From NCBI RefSeq assembly GCF_050003625.1, contig NC_134398.1:67340891-67404890 (forward strand): a stretch of 64,000 nucleotides of DNA. Reading direction: 5' to 3'. Position numbers and translations under genes: made by a program. This stretch comes from Haematobia irritans (Eukaryota > Arthropoda > Insecta > Diptera > Muscidae). The stretch's first letter is position 1. The number at the start of each line of letters is the position of its first letter. This document shows, piece by piece, positions 48,225 through 60,039 of the stretch. The notes beneath the pieces were generated by a model. It saw nothing but the letters and a program-made list of their open reading frames with translations. It did not search any database and was not told the DNA's origin.

Positions 48225-49029
48225 CACACCGATTTCATAAAAATAAGTAAGTACTTTTTTACAAATTCAAGAAAATTTATTAGATAATTTTATTTTTGCC
48301 ACTTAAAGAAAATCGTAGTTTGAAGAAAAAAATTGCAGCTCAAAATAGTAAAAATACACCGAAAAAAAGTAAACTGTTTAACAGGAAGAATAAACTAACT
48401 CGTACGAATATGAACTAAATTTTACTCCACATTTTGAGATTTCCACAAAGCGTTGTTAAAACCAGGAAAATTTAATGCCCAGTTGTACTTTTTAACTGCA
48501 GTTCAAGAAATTACACCCTTTCATAGAAGAATAAATTAACTAAAATTAAATAAGAAAATTATTGGCGCCAAATCATGATCATTTTAACCTTACAGTAGTT
48601 CATTCTTACTATTTTAGGGAATCGTACGAAAATCATCCTTTGCTTTAGTTCATATTGAAATTATGTGTACGAAAATTGAACTTTATACTAACGTTTAGTT
48701 CATTAAATATTTGTGACATACTTAAGAAAAAGAAAATTTCATTGGGCTGTCGAAAATTTCGCTAAAAATAATAAAATTTAACTACAACCAAATAATTTTT
48801 TTCCAATAAAAATAAGTTAAATTTAGCATTAGTTTACCTACTGAATTTTTTCTGTCTATCTTTAGTACCATACGATGTTCACGATGGGTGGTTTATTGTT
48901 AAAATTTACAAAAAAAAATTTAGAGTCAAGGAAACAAGCTCAAAACATAATAATTGCATGGACTTAAATAGAATTAACTTGGCTTTAGTACCATATTGGG
49001 TTTATTTATTTTTTTTTTTTTTGAGTGTA
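48225..49029 (-). mobile_element. 18171-type CAC element, reversed, split by 48357-48856
   Basis: 'ttcataaaaataagtaagt' and 'caagaaaatttattagat' are the complement of the 18171-type interior. After the nested element the text runs to 'tttttttttttgagtg' followed by 'ta'. The left terminus is unclear. Confidence 0.5.
48357..48856 (+). mobile_element. 23393-type CAC...GTG MITE, 500 bp
   Basis: The ends are caccgaaaaaaagtaaactg and 'tgaattttttctgtc', the last base having decayed from g to c. It is flanked by 'ta' at 48355-48356 and 48857-48858. It shares 'attttgagatttccacaaag' with 23393-23763. Confidence 0.7.
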
Positions 49030-49079
49030 TACTTAGAAGTGATCCGATATTGATATTTTCTTTTTTGTTTGTACCAGGT

Positions 49080-49262
49080 TTAAAGTCGATAGCTTGTTTC
49101 GTTCGGAATTTACCGTGATATCAGCAGACGGACGGACGTACATCGCTAGATCGACTCAGAATTTTTCCAAATATATGCGCTTTATGGTGTCTTAAGCCAA
49201 AATATCAATGTGTTACAAACTGAATGACAAAATTAGTATACCATCCATGCTATGGTGGAGGG
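49080..49262 (+). mobile_element. DINE-1-like 3' end fragment
   Basis: 'gtcgatagcttgtttcgttc', 'gcagacggacggacgtacat' and 'gctatggtggaggg' form the 3' block and half of the terminal hairpin. The upstream part is missing. Confidence 0.6.
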
Positions 49263-49682
49263 GGTTTGCCATAATCGTCGTTGCCATTTTGGCAAAAATT
49301 AGTCCAAACGATTTTTAATTTTTAAATTTGGTCCGATGGTTGGACCATATGGAATTTAGTCCATTTTGGACCATTTTCATAAATCTGGCCAGGTGTATCC
49401 ATTTTGCATATGGAGAGTAAATTAAATTCTGTCTCTCTACGAGACTAGGTTTAAGTTGTAGAGGAATCTTAAACTCCTCGAATAAGGTGGGTACTATACT
49501 ATTTTAGTGTTTTGATGGAAAAATCTGACATAGTACCCACCTATGAGCGTTGAAGAAAATCGGATGAAAATTTCGCTCCCTATATTCGAATGTACTCACT
49601 CTGTTAGAAAAATATGTTTTTCATATGTTCCGATATAAACAAAATGTGTTTCGGGCACAATTTTAAGACACAATATATTTAA

Positions 49683-50618
49683 GTGCAAACATGTAATGTT
49701 CCTAAACTAACACTAAATGTTTGTGACATCTTTGTGACTTCGACAGCCAGGAAGTCTGGATCGGGGGGAAATCGAAAACCGGAAGCCGCTGAGACGACAA
49801 TGAGAGTTGCCAGTAGTTTCAAGCGAAACCCTAACCTCTCTCTCCGAGATGCCGCAAATAAGCTGGGTGTATCTTCTACAACCGTGCATCGAGCCAAAAA
49901 ACGAGCCGGACTATCGACTTACAAGAAGGTAGTGACTCCAAATCGCGATGATAAACAAAATACGACGGCCAAAGCGCGATCCCGGAGGCTGTACACGACG
50001 ATGCTGACGAAGTTTGACTGCGTGGTAATGGACGACGAAACCTACGTCAAAGCCGACTACAAGCAGCTTCCTGGACAGGAGTTTTATACGGCAAAAGGAA
50101 GGGGAAAGGTAGCAGATATTTTCAAGCACATAAAACTGTCAAAGTTCGCAAAGAAATATTTGGTTTGGCAAGCCATTTGTACCTGTGGCTTGAAAAGCAG
50201 CATTTGCATTTTCATAGCTTCCGGGACTGTCAACCAAGAAATTTACGTGAAAGAGTGTTTTAATAAACGTCTGCTGCCTTTCCTGAAGAAACACGGTTGT
50301 TCCGTACTGTTTTGGCCGGATTTGGTATCTTGCCATTACGGTAAAAAGGCCATGGAGTGGTACGCCGCCAACAACGTGCAGGTGGTTCCCAAGGACAAGA
50401 ACCCTCCCAACACGCCAGAGCTCCGCCCAATGGAGAAATACTGTGCTATTGTCAAGCGGAACCTAAAGAAGACCAAAAAAACTGCTAAGGACGAGCAGCA
50501 GTTCAAAGCAAACTGGCTTTCTGCGGCGAAGAAGGTGGACAAGGTGGCTGTACAAAATCTGATGGCAGGTGTCAAGCGTGAGGCCCGGCAATTCGGATTT
50601 GGAAAAGCGAAAGCCTAA
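49683..50618 (+). CDS. DD37E Tc1/mariner-superfamily transposase, N-terminally truncated
   Basis: The open frame spans 311 codons without a stop. An N-terminal helix-turn-helix is seen in 'NLSLRDAANKLGVSSTTVHR'. The first catalytic aspartate is in 'VVMDDETYVKADYKQLPGQ' and the second in 'FWPDLVSCHYGKKAMEWY'. The glutamate is in 'PELRPMEKYCAIVKRNL', 37 residues after the second aspartate. That spacing defines the DD37E (ITmD37E-type) group. The frame has no ATG until 49800, giving at least 272 residues. The first 15 codons are Y-element DNA, so the true N-terminus (the first DNA-binding helices) is missing. All three catalytic residues are intact. The 3' flank 'acgcgttttcccttgacc' and 'caccctttaa' looks like an element end. 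Confidence 0.85.
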   Translation: MQTCNVPKLTLNVCDIFVTSTARKSGSGGNRKPEAAETTMRVASSFKRNPNLSLRDAANKLGVSSTTVHRAKKRAGLSTYKKVVTPNRDDKQNTTAKARSRRLYTTMLTKFDCVVMDDETYVKADYKQLPGQEFYTAKGRGKVADIFKHIKLSKFAKKYLVWQAICTCGLKSSICIFIASGTVNQEIYVKECFNKRLLPFLKKHGCSVLFWPDLVSCHYGKKAMEWYAANNVQVVPKDKNPPNTPELRPMEKYCAIVKRNLKKTKKTAKDEQQFKANWLSAAKKVDKVAVQNLMAGVKREARQFGFGKAKA

Positions 50619-50748
50619 CTGAATATTTTTCCTGAATTTTATACTAATTGAACTTGAAAAAGAAATTTAATTTGTTTTTTTAAATAAACGATTTCACCGA
50701 TTTACACGCGTTTTCCCTTGACCAAATTTTTACCGTATCACCCTTTAA

Positions 50749-51128
50749 AAGCGGGCATTAAGTTCGAGTTTTGCAGCTAGAACAATTTAAAAAGTTTTTT
50801 TTCTTTAAAATGAATTATTAAAGAAAAATAAAAGGCATTTTAAAGGGATGGTGTTAAATGCTAGTAAAAAACTGTTCACGCCTAACTAAATTTATATTTA
50901 TATTATAAATCTATTTATGTATGTTTATAGTTGACTCCACAATTTTTTATTACAAAATTGTTATTTTTGCAATAAAAAAATTATATTTTATCCAAAAATC
51001 AGTCAATTTCGTTTATATCAAGCACTGTTACTGACTATAAATCTTTAATAACCCACATTTCGAAGTTTCATTATAAAAATTTAATATAGTATAAATATAA
51101 ATGTGTAAATTTAAAAAAAGAAAGTGTT
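50749..51128. other. W-like non-coding part of Y3
   Basis: Text such as 'atttcgtttatatcaagcac' parallels W near 29055. No ORF. Confidence 0.5.
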
Positions 51129-51200
51129 CGGTCGGAGCAGGGATTGAACCCACGACCCTTTGCATGCAAGGCAGACATGCTAACCACTGCTCCACGTGGC
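51129..51200 (-). repeat. tRNA-like module (SINE-head type) in Y3
   Basis: The complement reads 'gagcagtggttagcatgtct' ... 'cgtgggttcaatccctgctc'. A-box-like and B-box-like segments are both visible. It is the homologue of 29214-29290. Confidence 0.65.
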
Positions 51201-51312
51201 AAACAAATGTATGTTTCTGTTAAATAATGTTATGTTTGCATGGGCTCGTGGACGCTGCAAACTATGCTATATAAATGTAACTTATATCGTTAATTATCTA
51301 CTGGTGACTATA

Positions 51313-51388
51313 ACAGCTACGTAGTCCAGTGGATAGTGTGTTGGCTTACAAACTGTATAGTCCTCGGTTCGATTCTCCGTGCAGGCGA
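51313..51388 (+). repeat. tRNA-like module in Y3, plus strand
   Basis: 'gtagtccagtggatagtgtg' and the B-box 'cggttcgattctccg' are present. It is the homologue of 29398-29476 and is followed by the same 'gcgaaaggtaaaa'. Confidence 0.6.
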
Positions 51389-51698
51389 AAGGTAAAATTT
51401 AAAAAACTTATAAAAGTGAATAATTTCTTCAACATTATTTGTATTACAGAAAAAGGTGCCAAGAACTAAAATATTTCGTGGAAGTGAAAATTACGAGTAT
51501 GTTAGGCAATGAGCACAATCGTCTTTGGGAAAAATTCTTCCAAGCATATAATGTTTTCGGGCTCAAAATGCTTCCAAACATATAATATGTCCACATAAAA
51601 CAAACATATTAATGTTTCGGCAGTATCCAATAATATATGTGCTTCCTGCAAAATATGTTAGGAACATATGTTAAAGAAGCGATTTTTTTTTTAGGGTG

Positions 51699-52219
51699 CA
51701 GGAAATGGGGAATTGGGGAATGAACTATATAAGAATAGGGTCGAAAGTCAACTTGAAGTAATATTGGCTTTTCACTTTTCAGCTTAACTAAAATTGATTT
51801 TCAAAATTCGACATTTTCAGTCCTTTCGAGTTTACTTTATTTTTCAATAAAAGCACGATGTACAACAATAAATTACTTTTACGGCATTTTTTTCGAAATT
51901 GGAGGAAATTTTGGTCCGATTGTGGAAAAAAATTGGTCCAAAATATAGTTTCGTTGTGGCAACGCTGACCATAATCGGACCCGTGAACATAATACTCTAA
52001 CAATATCTAAACAAGTCAATCGGAAAAGTTCACTTTTTCCATGAATCCCTATGTTGATAACAGCGATATTATATATGTAAATAATCATCCAACGTATATT
52101 CCATACTGCAAATTATACATTTCCTATCTCCACACGATCTATTCGAGACGACTATAACGGTATCAAAATATTGTAGGCGATCCAAAAAATTATAAACAAA
52201 AACATAAATCCAAAAAAAA
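51699..52219. other. Unidentified AT-rich DNA
   Basis: The complement of 51895-51980 ('cagcgttgccacaac' and 'ttttggaccaattt') weakly mirrors 49283-49310 ('cgtcgttgccattttggc'). The Y3 element may therefore sit inside an older element spanning about 49275-51980. Otherwise I see nothing. Confidence 0.35.
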
Positions 52220-54111
52220 AAGTATATACGGCCGTAAGTTCGGCCAGGCCGAAGCTTATGTACCCTCCATCATGGATTGCGTAGTAACTTTATCTAAACA
52301 CTGCCATCCACAATCGAATTACTTAAGGTGTGGCAACGCTTGCCGATGGCAAGGTATCTTAAACCCTCCTAACACCATCTCCTAAATTGTATGTAAGTCC
52401 ATACGTGGTATATATTAAATCAAAAAAGATCGATCCAATAGGTATATAATTCAGTTTGACAAAGTAGACATAAAATTTTGACAAAATTTTCTACAGAAAT
52501 AAAATTTTAACACAATTTTCTATAGAAATAAAATTTCCACAAAATTTTCTATAGAAATAAAAATTTTGACAAAAATTTCTACAGAAATAAAATTTTAACA
52601 AAATTTTCTATAGAAATAAACTTTTGACAAAATTTTCTATAGAAATAAAATCTTGGTAGATTATTTTTGGCTCGAGTGGCAACCATGATTATGAACCGAA
52701 TAAAATTTGAACAAAATTTTCTATAGAAATAAAATGTTGACAAAATTTTGTATAGAAATAAAATTTTGACAATGATGAAAATTTTATTATGAACCGAATA
52801 AAATTTTAACAAAATTTTCTCTAGAAATAAAATTTTGACAAAATTTTCTATAGAAATAAAATTGTGGTAGATTATTTTTGGTTCTAGTGGCAACCATGAT
52901 TATGAACCGATATGGACCAATTTTTGTGTGATTGGACCAATTTTGGTATGGTTGTTAGCGACCATATACTAACAACACGTTCTTAATTTGAACCGGATCG
53001 GATGAATTTTGCTCCTCCAAGGGACTCCGGAGGTCAAATCTGGGGATCGGTTTATATGCGGGCTATATATAATTATGAACCGATGTGGACCAATTTTTGC
53101 ATGGTTGTTAGAGACCATATACCAACATCATGTACCAAATTTCGGACGGATCGGATGAAATTTTCTTCTCTTTGAGGCTCTGCAAGCCAAATCTGGGGAT
53201 CGGTTTATATGGGGGTTATATATAATTATTTACCTATGTGGACCAATTTTTGCATGATTGTTAGAGACCCTATACCAACACTATGTACCAAATTTCAGCC
53301 GTATCGGATGAAATATGCTTCTCTTAGAGGCTCCACAAGCCAAATCTGGGGATCGGTTTATATGGGGGCTATATATAATTAAGGACCGATATGAACCAAT
53401 TTTCGCATGGTTGTTAGAGACCATATACCAACATCATGTACCAAATTTCAACCGGATCGGATGAAATTTTCTTCTCTTTGAGACTCGGCAAGCCAAATCT
53501 GGGGATCGGTTTATATGGGGGCTATATATAATTATGGGCCGATGTGGACCAATTTTTGCATGGTTGTTGAAGACCATATACCAACACCATGTTCCAAATT
53601 TCAGCCGGATCGGATGAAATTTGCTTCTCTGTTAGGCTCCGCAAGCCAAATCTGGGGATCGGTTTATATGGGGGCTATATATAATTATGGACCGATGTGG
53701 ACCAATTTTTGCATGGTTATTAGAGACCATATACCAACACCATGTACCAAATTTCAGCCGGATCGGATGAAATATGCTTCTGTTAGAGGCTCCACAAGCC
53801 AAATCTGGGGGTCCCTTTATATAGGGGCTATACGTAAAAGTGTACCGATATGGCCCATTTTCAATACCATCCGACCTACATCGATAACAACTACTTGTGC
53901 CAAGTTTCAAGTGGATAGCTTGTTTCGTTCGGAAGTTAGCGTGATTTCAACAGACGGACGGACGGACGGACGGACGGACATGCTTAGATCGACTCAGAAT
54001 TTCACCACGACCCAGAATATATATACTTTATGGGGTCTTAGAGCAATATTTCGATGTGTTACAAACGGAATGACAAAGTTAATATACCCCCATCCTATGA
54101 TGGAGGGTATA
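52220..54111 (+). mobile_element. Full DINE-1-like element with 29-bp minisatellite
   Basis: The 5' end 'aagtatatacggccgtaag' is followed by the GC hairpin 'ttcggccaggccgaa' and 'cttatgtaccctccatcatg'. Then come the minisatellite (52445-52865), about six units with 'gatcggtttatatgggggc', the (GACG)n tract near 53950-53980, and the 3' hairpin 'tacccccatcctatgatgg' with 'agggtata'. The 203-codon frame at 53515-54126 is a repeat by-product. Confidence 0.85.
52445..52865. repeat. 29-bp minisatellite, two blocks
   Basis: The unit reads 'gacaaaattttctatagaaa' plus 'taaaattt', the complement of the array at 42595. A partial 'ttggctcgagtggcaaccat' junction separates the two blocks near 52668-52690, suggesting a duplication of the block edge. 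Confidence 0.85.
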
Positions 54112-55502
54112 AAAATGAGCGCCTGAGGGTGCCTGTTTTAGCACAAATGCTATACATTTGGAGTTATATTCCAGTCTCTCTGCCGAATCGTTCTTCGCAG
54201 CATTTACTCAATTTGCAACGGGTAGGACATGTCCATATTTAATTCGCAATTCAAACAAATTGAACGTAATCGGAAATGGATGCATGTCCTTTAGAACTTC
54301 CTGAGTTAACACATTAAATTATATATTCCCAAAAAACGAAAAAAAAAACAAGAACAATAATAACCGCCGCGACACCCTTAAAATATATGTAAGTTACTAA
54401 ATAACAAAAGATGTATGACGATCATAAAAAAAGTATGAGAGTGACACTATATCATCAGATAGGTACTGATTATATTCACTGATCTTGTCGGATTTATATA
54501 CCCACTAGATTTCCTTCTGTCTATCTATTATGTTGTTCTAAAAATAAAAATATGAAATAAAAACCATATACAACTTCCTAGATATTTTTCACTTTGAAAT
54601 ATGTATTGGTGAATTACAAATTGTTACAATGGACAGACATGAAAAATCTAATTGAATAAATACAGAGACTATGTAAAGAAATGTGTCTTAAAAATTCTTT
54701 AAAAAAAAAACAACAATTTATACTTCACATCATTTTTGTGGTTGTTTTGAAATCCGAAATCAAAAATGGAAAACCATACCAGAATATTTGTGTATGTTTT
54801 TTATTTTAATTTAAAATTTGGTTTTCCTATGGATTTGTGTACCCTAAAAAACAACAATCAGAATCCATTAGATATCCAAATAACCACAAGTAAACAGAAC
54901 AGAAATATCTCCTAGAAAATATTGCAAAAATATTCCCCATAAAATGTATTGGATTTTAGAAAACTCAATCAAAATCATGGGAATAAAAAAATGTTAAAAA
55001 AATGCATTTTCTATGAAATGTGAAATCTAATACAGGCATATATCCTTGTTATTTGGCAATGAAGCCTCATGATACCATGTCAAGTTTTCAAACTGATATA
55101 TGAATAATTCCAACTTCCAATTTATTTACAAAAGAATTTTTTAAAGCAAGAAGGAATGCAAAAAAATTAATTTGCTCAGGAAAATATTTAAAAAAAATTT
55201 GTATGCTTTCGACTACCAATAAGTAAATAATGATAAGGTATGCCAAAGCTTAAAAAGACTAACGAAACTATAGTGATGACCAAGTTCAATACAAATAAAT
55301 GCCATTTTGAGTAGGATAGCATAATATGGTATAGTAGGATTTTGTTTTGTGGTACTACTTTATGTTCATCTTTATCATATTTATATCAAGTAAATGAATA
55401 CACTGCTAAAACACTATGTAAATTCTGAGGATGGGAATTTAGAAACAGTCGCATTTAGACGAGGACATTTCATTTTACAAGTGGAAAAAATAATTAAATT
55501 TA
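54112..55502. other. AT-rich intergenic DNA, no gene seen
   Basis: No long frames, no tandem units and no terminal repeats that I can pair. It is among the longest repeat-free stretches in the window and may be ordinary host intergenic or intronic DNA. Confidence 0.45.
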
Positions 55503-56833
55503 AACAAGTAAGTAAAGTCTAAAGTGGAGCGGGACCGACTATATTATACCCTTCACCAAAGCCTGTGTTACCATCTCAACTCCTTCACATTTGTTGGGAG
55601 TTAGTATGAAGGTTTATATTCCCATATAAAAATATTTATCTCTTAACCGATTTGGAGACAATTTTTTATACTATGAAGACTATATCAGATTCTGGATTTA
55701 TAAGAACCATTTTTGTTTGAGTTTTAGAGAAATCATTAAAATCGCCTTGATTTGAATACTAAAATCTGTAGATTTCCACCCCCATTATTTAAATGATAAC
55801 GATAAATAAAATCAGTATATTTACAATTTCAGTTAAATATTTAGGATAAAAACTAAGGTTTCTAGAAACCCTAGGACTTAAGTCGAGAGATGGGGACTAT
55901 ACTAAAACATGGACCGATACTCACCGTTTTCGTTTCGTTTCTAGATTTCAAATTTCAGGCAAATTGGGTAAAACTACGGTTTCTATAATGCCGAACAAAA
56001 AATAAATTCTTGCATACCTGTTTATAGTCCTAAAAATCTTCAGATTTCCAAGTTCAGGCAAATTGGACAACAAAAGATTTCTACAAGCCCAAAAATAAAA
56101 TCGATAGATCGGTCTGTATGGGAGATATACCAAAACATGGACCTATACACGCAATTTTCGGCACATGTATTTGTCTCTTTGTCCTCTAGATTTCCAATTT
56201 CAGGCAAATTGGATAAAAACTACGGATTCTATAAGCACATGAAGTAAAATCAGGAGATCGGTTTATACGGGGGCTATACTCACCATATTTTACACACCTC
56301 TTTATGGCTGAAAAATACCTCCAGATTTAAAATTTCAGGCAAATTGGATAAAAAGTACGGATTCTAGACGCCCAAGAAATAAAATCGGTAGATCGGTCTA
56401 TATGGGGACTATACCACAATATGGACCGATAATCACCATTTTTAGCGCACCTTTTTATGATCCTAAAATACCTCTAGATTTAAAACTTCAGGCAAATTGG
56501 ATAAAAACTACGGTTTATATAAGTCAAAGATCCCAAATCGGGAGGTCGGTTTATATGGGGACTATATCACAACTTGGACCGATATTGCCCATGTTCGAAC
56601 TTGACCTACCTGCAGACAAAATACGAGTTTGTGCAAAATTTCAGCACGATTCCTTCATTATTGAAGACTGTAGCGTGATTACAACAGACAGAGAGACGGA
56701 CATGGTTATATCGTCTTAGAATTTCTTCCTGATCAAGAATATATATACTTTATATAGTCGGAAATCGATATTTCGATGTGTTACAAACGGAACGGCAAAC
56801 TTATTATATCCCCGTAACCATTCTATGTTGGTG
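55503..56833 (+). mobile_element. Diverged DINE-1-like element
   Basis: The 5' end is 'aacaagtaagtaaagtctaa' with 'gtggagcgggaccgac', a decayed GC hairpin. The units contain 'ttcaggcaaattggataaaa'. The 3' block is 'acaacagacagagagacgg', and the half hairpin 'ttatatccccgtaaccattc' is cut by the next element. It represents a distinct subfamily. Confidence 0.7.
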
Positions 56834-57571
56834 CACTCAAAAAAAGTTTACTTGGATCCAAAGATTTTCACTTTCCTTTAAGGATGTTGGTATTGATTCC
56901 GAGCCAAAGATGCGGTCTCTTTAAAATAAGGAATTTTTTTGCGACCTATCTGGCTTTAAATCTAGGATCTATAAAATTAAAATCAGGATACAGATCTCAT
57001 ATATTGAATCTTCATTCTATTTTTCCGGTATATTAATAAAGCTATTCACTTACAAACAAATGCCAGTTTAAAAATCCAAATTATGACGGATACTTCGAAG
57101 TAAAAAATATTTTCTTAATTCCAAAAAAAAACTTTAAACCAAAAATGCTAAATCCTCAAAATAAGTCCTAGACTATATTTGAAGCGTTTTTATCTTAAAT
57201 CTGAAGATTCAATATTTCATTTAATTTAAGGACGATTTCTTTAAATCAAAAATGTGTTTCCTAACTTTAAGGAAAATTTGCCTTAGTTTAAAGACATGCA
57301 TCTTTAACGAAGGGATGCACATTTTCAAAATGTCTGCCCTACTATTTGATGAAAAAAAATTTTTAAAGCAAAGATTATAAACTTTCTTTTAATTGAAATT
57401 TCATTATTTTAAAGAAATTAGTTTTTAATATGGACAATTTGAATTTCCCAATTCTGGAGTACATATACTCCAGAAGCAAAAATTATAAACTTTCTTTTAA
57501 TTGAAATTTCATTATTTTAAAGAAATTTGTTGTTAATATGGACAATTTGAATTTCCCAACTCTGGAGTACA
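56834..57571 (+). mobile_element. 36906-type CAC element, right end lost, internally duplicated
   Basis: The left end is cactcaaaaaaagtttac. The phrases 'atggacaatttgaatttccc' and 'ctggagtacatatac' occur twice about 83 bp apart, an internal duplication. There is no GTG right end; DINE-like sequence resumes at 'catgggagctatatctat'. Confidence 0.6.
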
Positions 57572-58040
57572 TATACATGGGAGCTATATCTATATCTGAA
57601 CCGATTTTGACCAAATTTTACATTCATAGTTAGAATAATAATTCTCCAATTTCACGTAAATCGGAGTATAACTTTGGTTTCCGTGGTCATTTGATTTAAG
57701 CCAAATTTGGCACACTTAACGATATTATCAAACGTACTCCTCGTACAAAATTTGCCAATCGGACGAAAAATATATAACGAGAGCCAAAGTAAAACTTTGC
57801 GTCAAATTTGAGGATGATTGGATTTAACTGTGAGCTGTACTTTGCACACAAAATTACATATACAGGCAGACAGACGGACGGACGGAAAGACAGACTGACG
57901 GACAATGCTAAACCAACTCAGAATTTAATTCTCAGAAGATCGTTTTACTAAACGATGGATCTCAGACTTTTCCTTCTTGGTGTTACATACAAATGCACAA
58001 ACTTATTATACCCTGTATCACAGTAGTGGTTAAGGTATAA
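57572..58040 (+). mobile_element. DINE-1-like 3' portion of the 7233 type
   Basis: It carries 'ctatatctgaaccgatttt', a tract 'cagacggacggacggaaag', 'tctcagacttttccttcttg' and the 3' hairpin 'ttataccctgtatcacag' with 'taaggtataa'. It is close to copies A and B but more diverged. Confidence 0.7.
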
Positions 58041-58672
58041 AAATTAAACATTAAAGATATTAAAACCCTAAAATTTTAAAGTTAACAGCCGCGAAGCGTC
58101 ACTGAGAAAAATATTGTCTTGAGCCATAGATTCCTTGTCCACAATTTACGAATTAGTTTTTTGCTTAGCATAGAAGACGCATTTCTCTGATATAAAGTTT
58201 TTTCCCTGTACAGAAGTCGACGAACTTTTCAATGAAGTCGTTTTGTACTTATAATTAAGTGATTTGACTTAAAAATGAGTACCTTAACATGATAAAACCC
58301 ATTTTGTTGACTAAGGTCAATGTGGCTTTAATAATTCTGAAAAAAAATTTCAAACTTAATGAAATTGTAATTTTTATTCGAAATCGTAGAATTTTTTCAT
58401 AACTAGCCGAACCTGGCCTGCTTCTCTACGGCTTTCTTCCTTTTTGTAAAAAAATATCACATTTTTAACGAAAATTTTTGGGTTAATTAAAGGTATCACT
58501 TTCGAAATTTTGTATACCGTTTTTGGAAAATACTCTTATCGTGATGTAATATTAATATTAGAGTAAAACGTTGGATGCTTTGACTATGGTGACGAATTCT
58601 TTTTCGATTTCTGTCAAATATTTGGCCAGTGTGACCATGCCGTAATTCAACTTTGTACTTTACAGAATATTT
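58041..58672. other. AT-rich DNA, no gene seen
   Basis: No frame of note, and no paired terminal repeats found. Confidence 0.4.
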
Positions 58673-58818
58673 CGCAGTAGAAGATAATAAGATAATCTTT
58701 CTGAAAAAAATCCCAAGGATTTGATGTTAATTTCGAAATTATCTTCGCAGTAGAAGATAATAAGATAATCTTTCTGAAAAAATCCCATGGATTTGATGTT
58801 AATTTCGAAATTTTCATG
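58673..58818. repeat. 73-bp direct tandem duplication
   Basis: Two adjacent copies start at 58673 and 58746 with 'cgcagtagaagataataag' and end with 'gatgttaatttcgaaatt'. They differ by about two changes (a run of seven versus six A, and 'caagg' versus 'catgg'). Confidence 0.9.
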
Positions 58819-58914
58819 AATAGGGATTTCAATTTATTGGTGGAATTAATTACGGCTTTTGTTAGGTTAAGGAATGAAACAAAGCCCTCGTAACCGGCAA
58901 TGGTTGCAGGTGAG

Positions 58915-58976
58915 CTGGAAACACATTCTGCTAACATAGGAACATATGAAAAACATATTTTCCATCCGTGGAACAG
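58915..58976 (+). mobile_element. Right-end remnant of a Y-type CAC element
   Basis: 'ggaacatatgaaaaacat' and 'attttccatccgtgg' match the right terminus of Y1 and Y2. The LINE inserted a few bases further right. Confidence 0.5.
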
Positions 58977-58999
58977 TAAAAGATAGGCAGAATTATTGT

Positions 59000-59457
59000 C
59001 AACCCCACGGCGGCGGGTTCTTTGTACCGGATTGACCCGATGGATCTCACCCATTGACCAGCCGCAGCCACATCAGTGTACGTGTTGTTTCGTCCGTATT
59101 TTTGTGTTAGAGAAGGTGCATCCCGGGGAGCCCTCTCCGTTTGCTGTTGGTCCGAGCCGGGATAGAGGAAAACCCCGGCCCATGGTACTGTTCAGTCTGA
59201 TCCACCACCGTTCGGTTTCGGTGAGGAGTAACCGGTGCTTGGAGTGGGTGCACTTCGGGAACTGCTCCGGCTTAACATCGCTGCGGGAGTATAGTCATAC
59301 TGACTACGTGGCAGGATGCTGTGCCAACGACAGCTGCAGTGGGTCGTCAGACTATGCGACCCCCGATATCTCCCGTACAACAATATTCTCCGCCGCAGCA
59401 TCTTACACACAATATTGTTGTTCCAGTTCCGGACAGTGCATCGTTTTTGCAATTTAA
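59000..59457 (+). pseudogene. LINE ORF1-like remnant
   Basis: In the frame of 58996-59457 the text 'CLEWVHFGNCSGLTSLREY' followed by 'YVAGCC' resembles a Cys/His zinc-binding module found in ORF1 proteins of some LINEs. No complete ORF1 with start codon is present. The frame ends at 59457, where the endonuclease is read in another frame. Confidence 0.45.
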
Positions 59458-60012
59458 TTACAACGGACACCGAGGTAAGATTAGTGAAATCGTGGACTTT
59501 ATGAATCGGAAAAGGATAAGGGTCGCGGCGATCCAAGAAACTAAGCTGAATGCTACCTGCAGCCTACGCCATTGTGATTACGAAGGATCACACAAGAAGT
59601 AGTGGTGGTGGTCTGGCTTTCATATTGCACCGTTCCGTGCAGTATAGACCTACCTATCCCGCTTGTGCCAGATACTAGTGACCCGTATATGGAATGTATG
59701 GGGGTAGCAGTCAAATCTGGGGCTGCTGAGATAGAGCTATACAATGTGTATATACCGCCGGTTGATAGTTGTGCTCCAGGTTATAGCCCAAACATTGAGT
59801 GGCTGTTGTGCGGGCATAACCGATTGGTTCTAGGAGACTTTAATGCCCGCCACGAACTTTGGCATTTTCTCCTGGGGAATGACCAGAGAGGCGCAGCTTT
59901 GGTAGAGAAGATAAATGACTCCACATTTTGCACGGTGAACGAAGAAGCCCCACGAGAATTATTGGTGATTGCAGCAGTTAGCCAGGAACTGGTAAATTGT
60001 CGTCAACAGTGA
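59430..60012 (+). pseudogene. LINE apurinic-type endonuclease, broken
   Basis: The first part, in the frame of 59321-59602, reads 'FLQFNYNGHRGKISEIVDFM' and then 'VAAIQETKL', the N-terminal N and E motifs of the EEP endonuclease family. A frameshift near 59600 moves the rest to the frame of 59602-60012, with 'IELYNVYIPP' and 'LVLGDFNARHELWH' (the GDFNA motif). It ends after 'EEAPRELLVIAAVSQELVN'. The C-terminal SDH-type motif is absent. Not functional. Confidence 0.75.
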
Positions 60013-60039
60013 GAGTCCTCTCGAACCCCACCACAAGGG

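Larger units (their letters stand above)
49597..51698 (-). mobile_element. Y3: reversed Y/W-type element carrying a mariner-type transposase
   Basis: The left end 'cactctgttag' and 'tatgtttttcatatg' is the complement of the Y right end; similarity to Y1 continues to about 49729. The right end 'agcgattttttttttagggtg' is the complement of the Y left end. Between them lie a DD37E transposase unit (49730 to about 50748) and a W-like region with two tRNA-like modules. The flanking dinucleotides no longer match. The transposase unit is probably an insertion or capture, not the native enzyme of the CAC elements. Confidence 0.6.

Noticed and set aside
53515..54126. 203-codon plus-strand frame
   Set aside because: Same tandem-unit artefact as at 46396, ending in the (GACG)n tract and 3' hairpin of a DINE-like element.
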